NCBI GenBank assembly: GCA_031274385.1 | Contig: JAISQH010000141.1 | Span: 1-10,290 of the forward strand | DNA from: Planctomycetaceae bacterium | Lineage (GTDB): Bacteria; Planctomycetota; Planctomycetia; Pirellulales; Thermoguttaceae | Length of the DNA: 10,290 nt | Direction: 5' to 3' | Shown here: one piece after another, positions 4,927 to 10,290 of the stretch | Layout: each line of letters opens with the position of its first letter | Position numbering within the stretch: position 1 is the first letter of the stretch | Notes under the pieces: model-generated | The model's database searches: none | Told to the model about the DNA's origin: nothing | The model's input: only the letters and a program-made list of their open reading frames with translations | Made by a program: the position numbers and the translations under genes

Positions 4927-7900
4927 ATGTTTCAACGACTTTTTATTACTTTGACCGTTTTCTGTACTTTTACTGTTTTCATCAATGCGAATTTTGCTCA
5001 AACTTCGTCCGGTTTCTTTCAAACTCCGGTTCTCAAAGAGATGTTTGACGAAACTCATTTTACCGAATGGGTTGACGGAACCGAGCAATTACTCAACACT
5101 AAAACCGGCACGGCTTGGGTTTTGACTTCGCAAACAACGTTACCGGGATATAATGGTCTTGAATTCGGAAAATCAAAGGTTCCCGGTACCCGATATCTGC
5201 GTGTGGCACTCAAATCGCCGGTTCCGGTCGGGACTCTTTTGGTTCAGGGAACCGGTATACCCGGCGTTTTGAAAAGCAATATCAGTAACGCCGGTGATGT
5301 GTCCGATGACAAACAGTGGATCACCGGCGTTCGTATTCAAAACCGAATGATAAACGAAACGGAAAATGATCTCGAACGAAAACATTTTACCGTGTGGCTT
5401 TTTCCGCCGGGAACAAAAACAACCGCCATTCGGTTTCAACACACTTCTCAAGCAGCGGATAAATCGTACGCCGGTTGGCTTGGCGGAATTCTTGTTCTTT
5501 CCGAACGGCTTGTCAATCTCGCACCTTATGCTCAGGCGTTTGCCACCGGTCAAAGTCAATATGCCAACCGTGTCAATGATGAAACAAATAATGAGATGCG
5601 GATCGTTTGGAATAACGGAGACGAAGGAAGTGAGTTTGTTGTTTCACCGGAACATCCTGAATATGTTTCGCTTATTTGGGATAAACCGGTCAAACTTCAG
5701 GGAATTTGTACACTTTGGACTGGTTTTCTGAACGCCGATGCCGAAGTTTATGTCGGTCATGAATCTCAGCATCCGAATGAATCAACTCAAGCAAGTGATT
5801 GGAAAACAGTTGTTTCAAAAACGAAACTCCATGACGGTTATATTCCGCATCTTGCGCCAAACTGGTTTGATTTTGGTAACACCGTCACCACCCGTGCCGT
5901 TCGACTACGTATCACCGCTCCTCTTGATGAAACTCGTGTACACGGACATTTGAAAGGAAAAATCAAAGAGGGAAAACGTGTTTGGCTTGGCGAATTGATG
6001 TGCTTTGCACCACTCGAAGAAAAAGCGGAACCAACTGCCATTCTTCCGAAACCGCATGAAGAAAACCAACCGCCCATTCCAATTCGTTTCAAAATGCCCG
6101 AAGACGGTATCGTAACACTTGTTATCGAAAAAGAAGACGGAACCCGAATCAATAATCTTGTTTCAGAAACACCGTTTCCCAAAGGTGAAAATGTTGTTTA
6201 TTGGGACGGCAGCGATGATTGGTTACGGGACAACGAAGCGGCATCGCACGGAGTGTACCATATTCCAAAACGGCTTGTTGAATCAGGAACGTATCAGGTT
6301 CGCGGTCTTTACCGTCAACCGCTTTCGTTACGTTACGAATTTTCAATTTACAACGAAGGAACTCCGCCTTGGTCAACAGCGGACAACACGGGCGGCTGGC
6401 TGACCAATCATACGCCGCCGGGTTGTACGCTCTGGGTTCCCGCCGAACAATCGCCCACCGGTTCGCCGCTCGTCTATCTCGGCAGTTATGTCGCCGAAGG
6501 CGGTCACGGGTTGGCATGGTTTGATGTTCAACCGGATAAAGAACACGGTATCGCCGTTACAAAAAAAGGCGGATTCGGTTGGGTTGGCGGTTTCTGGACA
6601 GGCGCACAATTTCTCGCACGGGATACCGGAGAAAAACGTAACGCATCGCATTTGTCGTATGTCGCCTCAGTCTGGAGTGTTGTGTACAATTATAAACAGG
6701 ATGCCAACAAAGACCTTGAAGTTCGGATTTCCGCACTGAAAACGCAGGGAACACCGTCGTCCGTTAAATATACGTTTAAACCGATTGCGGATAAACCAAT
6801 GGCAGGGAATGACTGGAAACCGTATTTTACCGGATTCTCCGTTCACAACGGCGTTGCGGTTCTTTCGATGGGATTATTGAATCAACTTATTTTTATCGAT
6901 ACGGAAAATGGGAACGTTCTCGAAACAGTGAAATGGATCAATCCCGGCGCTTCCGCGTTTGATTCCGACGGCAATTTTTATTTATTGAGCGGTCAATCTC
7001 TGTATCGTTGGAATAAAAATATTCGTCCCAAAAATAACGAAACTCCAAAGGCGTTTCTTTCGGGACTGGATGAGCCGAAAGCCTTGACATTCGATACCGC
7101 CGGACATTTTTATATTGCCGAACAAGGCAATTCGCATTTTGTACGAATATTTGATAAAAACGGTCAACAACTCCGAACAATCGGAAAAAAAGGAATTCCT
7201 CAATCCGGTTTTTACGACGAACTTCGAATGAATCATCCAAGCGGCTTGACCATTGACAACGGCAACCGGCTTTGGGTAACAGAAAATGATTTTCAACCGA
7301 AACGGGTGAGCGTTTGGTCGTTGGACGGTCAATTGATTCGAGCCTTTTACGGACCGGCAGAGTACGGCGGCGGCGGACAACTCGACTCAGCCGACCCAAC
7401 CCGATTTTTTTATTACGGAATGGAATTCAAACTCGATTGGAAAAACGGAACCTACAAATTAGTCCGTGTCTATTCACGAAAAACAGAGAATCCCGCTCTT
7501 GCTCCCGATGGGCATCATTCTGAAAAACTCCCGGAAACAGCGTTGTATCCGCAATGGACGAAAACTTCGGAAGGATCGCGTTATTTTACAAATTGTTACA
7601 ATTGCAATCCAACCGTTGGAACGCCCTTGTCTGCTATTTGGTACGATAATCCGAAAACAGGAGTTGCACAAATTGTTGCTGCGTGCGGAAGCGTTCATCA
7701 ATGGTCTGTTTTCAAACAACCGGAATTTCGTAGCAAAATTCCGAAAGGAATTGATCTTGATAAAGCCCGACATCAGAATCTTTGCCGTTTCATTTGGTCG
7801 GATTTGAACGAAGACGGACTCATTCAACCGGATGAAACACAATTTGAAATCGGAGAATCCGGCGGTATTACGGCAGGTGTTTCCGAAGGACGTCTCCATT

Positions 7901-9366
7901 TTATCGCGTCGCGTGTTTCCAATGAAAAACAAAACGGTAACAATATTGAAATGCAGTCGGTTTTGTATCGGGCAACATCAATGAAAGGTCATGTTCCCTT
8001 GTTTGATTTTGCTTCGAAACAAATACTCGTTTCCAATGTTGAGCCGCCGCGCTCATCGGGAGGCGATCAGGTTTTATACAATCAGGAAAATGATCGTTGT
8101 ATCCTGACGCTTGGAGTTAAACCGTTCGCACGGGAATCCGTTACAGGAACAAAAAACGGTAACGTTATTTGGACTTATCCGAATCCTTGGCCCGGTTTGC
8201 ATCCGTCTCACGAAGCCCCGACTCCGCATCAACCCGGTCAATTGATTGGCGTAACACGGCTTCTTGGTGATTTCGTCAAAGTCAATTATCCCAATTCGAT
8301 TTTTGCGGTGAATGCCAATATGGGTAACATTTATTTGTTGACGGACGACGGACTTTTTGTTGCGACATTGTTCCACGATTCCCGAACGGCTCCGACTTGG
8401 TCAATGCCGATATCGCAACGAAATATGGATGTTGGAGGTTTAACGTTACATGACGAAAACTTTTGGCCCTCGATAACGCAAACAAAGGATGGTAAAATCT
8501 TTTTGGTTGACGGCGGTCGTTCCGCTTTGGTTCGGGTTGATGGTTTGGACACGATTCGGCAACTTCCGACAATAACCTTCTCATTGACCAAAGACGATTT
8601 GGAAAAGGCAAATGTTTGGTTGATTGATGCGGAGCGGTCTCGTCAACAAAATCGAGGACAGGCGTTATTACGGATTCTGATACGAAAAGAAACGGTCACT
8701 GTTGACGGTTCGCTTTCTGATTGGGAAGGTGCCGATTGGGGAATCATTGATCGAAGCGGTGTTGCTGCGAATTTTAACAGTAACAGTAAACCTTACGATA
8801 TTACTGCTGCGGCTTGTATTTCGAAAGATCGGCTTGTTGTTGCCTATCGAACCAACGTAAAAGATATTCTCAAAAACAGTGGAGAAATGCTCCAAGCCCC
8901 TTTCAAAACCGGCGGTTGCCTTGATCTCATGATTGGTGCCGATTCCAAAGCCGATCCCAATCGGCGCAATCCGGTTCAAGGCGATTCCCGTCTTTTAGTA
9001 ACTCTTATTAAAGGAAAACCTTATGCGGTTCTTTATCGTGCGGTTGTTCCGGGAACAAATGAGCCGGTGCCGTTTTCATCACCTTGGCGTACAATTACTT
9101 TGGATCGTGTTGATGATATAAGCGATCAAATTGAATTTGCAATGGGCGGCAACGGCATTTTCGAATTAGCCGTTCCTTTGAAGTTACTCAATTTGGAGGC
9201 GGTTTCCGGTTCGAAAATCAAGGCGGATATTGGCGTATTGCGTGGCAATGGCTTTTCAACTCTTGCACGAGTTTATTGGTCAAATAAAGCAACCGCCATT
9301 ACTGCTGATGTTCCCAGTGAAGCACAATTAACGCCGTTTCTTTGGGGAAATTGGCTCTTCGAGTAA
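4927..9366 (+). CDS. Giant secreted multidomain protein: FlgD-like Ig, NHL-type propeller, CBM9-like C-terminus
   Basis: The protein has 1479 residues. Residues 1-24 are a signal peptide (hydrophobic core, cut near NFA-Q25). Residues of about 196-365 form a beta-rich region like a discoidin-type module (APYAQAFATG ... RAVRLRITAP). Residues of about 384-470 match FlgD-like Ig folds, with VVYWDGSDD at 423-431. Residues of about 600-860 look like a beta-propeller with NHL-type blades, for example LDEPKALTFDTAGHFYIAE (714 on) and HPSGLTIDNGNRLWVTEND (770 on). A Cys890-x-x-Cys893 pair follows, then an EF-hand-type calcium loop, D959-L-N-E-D-G-L-I-Q-P-D-E970. The C-terminal part from about 1255 starts TVDGSLSDWEG and resembles CBM9-like sugar-binding domains. 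No catalytic site is recognised and there is no anchor or sorting signal. It is probably extracellular or periplasmic and binds polysaccharide or glycoprotein. A remnant of a paralogue lies just downstream. Confidence 0.85.
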   Translation: MFQRLFITLTVFCTFTVFINANFAQTSSGFFQTPVLKEMFDETHFTEWVDGTEQLLNTKTGTAWVLTSQTTLPGYNGLEFGKSKVPGTRYLRVALKSPVPVGTLLVQGTGIPGVLKSNISNAGDVSDDKQWITGVRIQNRMINETENDLERKHFTVWLFPPGTKTTAIRFQHTSQAADKSYAGWLGGILVLSERLVNLAPYAQAFATGQSQYANRVNDETNNEMRIVWNNGDEGSEFVVSPEHPEYVSLIWDKPVKLQGICTLWTGFLNADAEVYVGHESQHPNESTQASDWKTVVSKTKLHDGYIPHLAPNWFDFGNTVTTRAVRLRITAPLDETRVHGHLKGKIKEGKRVWLGELMCFAPLEEKAEPTAILPKPHEENQPPIPIRFKMPEDGIVTLVIEKEDGTRINNLVSETPFPKGENVVYWDGSDDWLRDNEAASHGVYHIPKRLVESGTYQVRGLYRQPLSLRYEFSIYNEGTPPWSTADNTGGWLTNHTPPGCTLWVPAEQSPTGSPLVYLGSYVAEGGHGLAWFDVQPDKEHGIAVTKKGGFGWVGGFWTGAQFLARDTGEKRNASHLSYVASVWSVVYNYKQDANKDLEVRISALKTQGTPSSVKYTFKPIADKPMAGNDWKPYFTGFSVHNGVAVLSMGLLNQLIFIDTENGNVLETVKWINPGASAFDSDGNFYLLSGQSLYRWNKNIRPKNNETPKAFLSGLDEPKALTFDTAGHFYIAEQGNSHFVRIFDKNGQQLRTIGKKGIPQSGFYDELRMNHPSGLTIDNGNRLWVTENDFQPKRVSVWSLDGQLIRAFYGPAEYGGGGQLDSADPTRFFYYGMEFKLDWKNGTYKLVRVYSRKTENPALAPDGHHSEKLPETALYPQWTKTSEGSRYFTNCYNCNPTVGTPLSAIWYDNPKTGVAQIVAACGSVHQWSVFKQPEFRSKIPKGIDLDKARHQNLCRFIWSDLNEDGLIQPDETQFEIGESGGITAGVSEGRLHFIASRVSNEKQNGNNIEMQSVLYRATSMKGHVPLFDFASKQILVSNVEPPRSSGGDQVLYNQENDRCILTLGVKPFARESVTGTKNGNVIWTYPNPWPGLHPSHEAPTPHQPGQLIGVTRLLGDFVKVNYPNSIFAVNANMGNIYLLTDDGLFVATLFHDSRTAPTWSMPISQRNMDVGGLTLHDENFWPSITQTKDGKIFLVDGGRSALVRVDGLDTIRQLPTITFSLTKDDLEKANVWLIDAERSRQQNRGQALLRILIRKETVTVDGSLSDWEGADWGIIDRSGVAANFNSNSKPYDITAAACISKDRLVVAYRTNVKDILKNSGEMLQAPFKTGGCLDLMIGADSKADPNRRNPVQGDSRLLVTLIKGKPYAVLYRAVVPGTNEPVPFSSPWRTITLDRVDDISDQIEFAMGGNGIFELAVPLKLLNLEAVSGSKIKADIGVLRGNGFSTLARVYWSNKATAITADVPSEAQLTPFLWGNWLFE

Positions 9367-9399
9367 ATGTACGGTTTTTGGGTTGCGGAGAATGTAAGC

Positions 9400-9532
9400 G
9401 TAACAGTCTATTTTAAAACGTTGTTATTTATAACAACGTTTGAGGAATTAATTTTTTTGAAATGAAATAACATGACGAAAATAACATGGCGAGAAATTTA
9501 TCAAAAAACCTAAAATTAAAATAGACAGTTAC
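9400..9532. mobile_element. 133-bp element with GTAAC...GTTAC tips
   Basis: The left tip GTAACAGTCTATTTT (9400-9414) differs from the standard 15-bp tip at one base; the right tip AAAATAGACAGTTAC (9518-9532) is standard. The interior is AT-rich and non-coding and starts with a perfect palindrome (9416-9441). Flanks ATGTAAGC and CTTTACCA do not match, so there is no target duplication. The two tips may therefore come from different insertions joined by deletion, which fits the truncated gene that begins directly at its right edge. Confidence 0.72.
9416..9441. terminator. Perfect 12-bp palindrome, possible terminator of the large gene
   Basis: AAACGTTGTTAT and ATAACAACGTTT are separated by two T residues, 50 bp beyond the large gene's stop codon. 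The stem is perfect but AT-rich. The next T-run (AATTTTTTT) starts only about 9 bases later, so this is not a textbook intrinsic terminator. It could equally be a protein-binding palindrome inside the repeat element. Confidence 0.4.
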
Positions 9533-9735
9533 CTTTACCATGGAAGTCGCTTGGTTTGAAACCGGAACGGGCAAAAGTGATTCGCGGTGATGTTGGTTTT
9601 ATTCTTTCGGATGATGCCGGATTGCAAAACACGGCACGTGTGTATTGGAGCAATCAAAATACCAATCTTGTAAATGATATTCCCGGCGAAGCAATTCTGG
9701 AACCGAATCGTTGGGCAATACTCAAATTTGAATAA
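9533..9735 (+). pseudogene. 3' remnant of a paralogue of the large secreted protein
   Basis: Read in the frame that ends at TAA 9733-9735, this stretch encodes about 67 residues with no start codon or upstream frame of its own. It aligns with the last residues of the 1479-residue protein: PLPWKSLGLKPERAKVIRGD against PLKLLNLEAVSGSKIKAD, then ARVYWSN identical in both, then DIPGEA against DVPSEA, and a final KFE against LFE. The DNA is clearly diverged, so it is an old paralogue, not a recent duplicate. The homology begins flush with the right tip of the element at 9400-9532, so the rest was lost through that element. It is most likely not expressed as a protein. Confidence 0.78.
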
Positions 9736-10085
9736 TTGTAATATTTCAGCCGTTTGTGCGATTTCAAAAAAATCTGATTGTTTCGGATTTTGTGGGGAAG
9801 ATTTTAGTAGCCGGTAGCCAGTAATTAGTAGTCGGTTTTTGAATCGCTTGCGTCCCCCACTCTCCACTCCCCACTGAAAATAATCAGGTTTTTAAAATCT
9901 TTTTGGTTAAAAACCGTGATATTTTACGGCTGTCCCTTGAAATATCACAGGAAAGCCAGAAAATGGAAGGGGTGAATCGGAATTTTTTGGAATTTTTTGG
10001 AATTTTTTTCGGTTTCTTGTAACCGAGATGGTTTCAATTTTCGGTTTTCGGTGTAATATTGAGAGTCCCTAACCCAACCCCGACA
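9736..10085. other. Non-coding spacer with several short repeats and a hairpin
   Basis: No gene is supported here. Four structures stand out. TAGTAGCC/GTAGCCAG/TAGTAGTC units lie at 9805-9835. Three tandem heptamers of the TCCCCAC type lie at 9853-9874. A perfect 9-bp stem, GTGATATTT with AAATATCAC, lies at 9916-9948 with a 15-base loop. Three tandem GGAATTTTTT decamers lie at 9979-10008. The leader just before the next gene is C-rich (CCCTAACCCAACCCC) with no ribosome-binding site and no clear promoter. Confidence 0.6.
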
Positions 10086-10290
10086 ATGGATATCAACCCA
10101 ACAATCATGCGGCATTTGAATGATTTAACACGGCAATATGATTGCAGACTGCTTTTTGCCGCCGAATCGGGAAGCCGGGCTTGGGGGTTGCTCTCGCCGG
10201 ATAGCGATTTCGATGTCCGGTTCATCTACGCCCACGCCACTCATTGGTACCTCTCCATCGAAGATCGGCACGAAACCATTGAAACAGTCT
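10086..10290 (+). CDS. Nucleotidyltransferase of the COG3541/RlaP type, N-terminal part
   Basis: The frame is open to the window edge and gives 68 residues. It carries the polymerase-beta-fold signature: ESGSRAWG (27-34, with Gly29-Ser30) followed by SPDSDFDVRFIY with Asp41 and Asp43 as metal-binding residues, then HWYLSIEDRHETIE. This set of motifs is that of COG3541 (DUF2201-independent 'predicted nucleotidyltransferase', RlaP in the RNA-repair literature), where family members occur near RNA ligases. The substrate is not known from sequence. The ATG at 10086 gives the family's usual short leader before the first helix, but there is no Shine-Dalgarno sequence. The third catalytic carboxylate and the rest of the protein lie beyond the window. 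The family assignment rests on the motif; the link to RNA repair is by family only. Confidence 0.82.
   Translation, partial: MDINPTIMRHLNDLTRQYDCRLLFAAESGSRAWGLLSPDSDFDVRFIYAHATHWYLSIEDRHETIETV

Noticed and set aside
9535..9867. Minus-strand 110-codon open frame over the remnant
   Set aside because: The plus-strand frame aligns with the C-terminus of the large protein, while the minus-strand frame shows no domain or start signal and crosses simple repeats.
10034..10225. Minus-strand open frame opposite the nucleotidyltransferase
   Set aside because: The plus strand carries a clear family motif; the opposite frame is a shadow.
1..10290. tRNA, rRNA or riboswitch genes
   Set aside because: No cloverleaf, conserved rRNA core or recognisable aptamer motif was seen in any spacer; all stable folds found belong to repeats.

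Overview
The window looks like part of the chromosome of an AT-leaning planctomycete, possibly a host- or sediment-associated anaerobe. That placement is inferred from gene types: a zinc-ribbon protein with one membrane span, a short lipoprotein with a carboxypeptidase-regulatory-like fold, a very large secreted multidomain protein, and an ndk gene preceded by a low-complexity lipoprotein. No rRNA or tRNA is present to confirm it.

Layout. Positions 1-761 are non-coding and built almost wholly of repeats. A minus-strand pair follows: a Gly/Thr-rich lipoprotein (1186-1836) and ndk (762-1172), driven by a recognisable promoter at 1891-1919. A second minus-strand gene (2121-3242) encodes a zinc-ribbon, membrane-anchored protein with an exposed beta-rich domain. 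Positions 3243-4371 are a dense repeat island with nested insertions. Two plus-strand genes follow: a small lipoprotein (4372-4842) and a 1479-residue secreted protein (4927-9366) with FlgD-like, NHL-propeller and CBM9-like parts. A 133-bp repeat element (9400-9532) then abuts a 3' remnant of a paralogue of that large gene. The window closes with about 350 bp of non-coding DNA and the start of a nucleotidyltransferase of the COG3541 (RlaP) type.

The most unusual content is the repeat system. One family shares only a 15-bp tip, GTAACTGTCTATTTT, at nine sites. One member (3408-3810) sits inside another (3351-4042) and is flanked by an 8-bp direct repeat, so it is a readable transposition event. 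The GTAA end and 8-bp duplication resemble the IS66 family, but no transposase is present, so these would be non-autonomous. The inserted element carries an inverted pair of hairpins whose stems differ by paired changes. A second family (three copies of about 150 bp) has the same asymmetric ends each time, and two copies lie just downstream of genes. Several repeats carry A- or T-tracts spaced 10 bp apart, which would bend DNA.

How the genes work together is only partly visible. The lipoproteins, the membrane-anchored protein and the giant secreted protein all point to cell-envelope or extracellular polymer functions. Ndk is housekeeping. The terminal nucleotidyltransferase belongs to a family linked to RNA repair.
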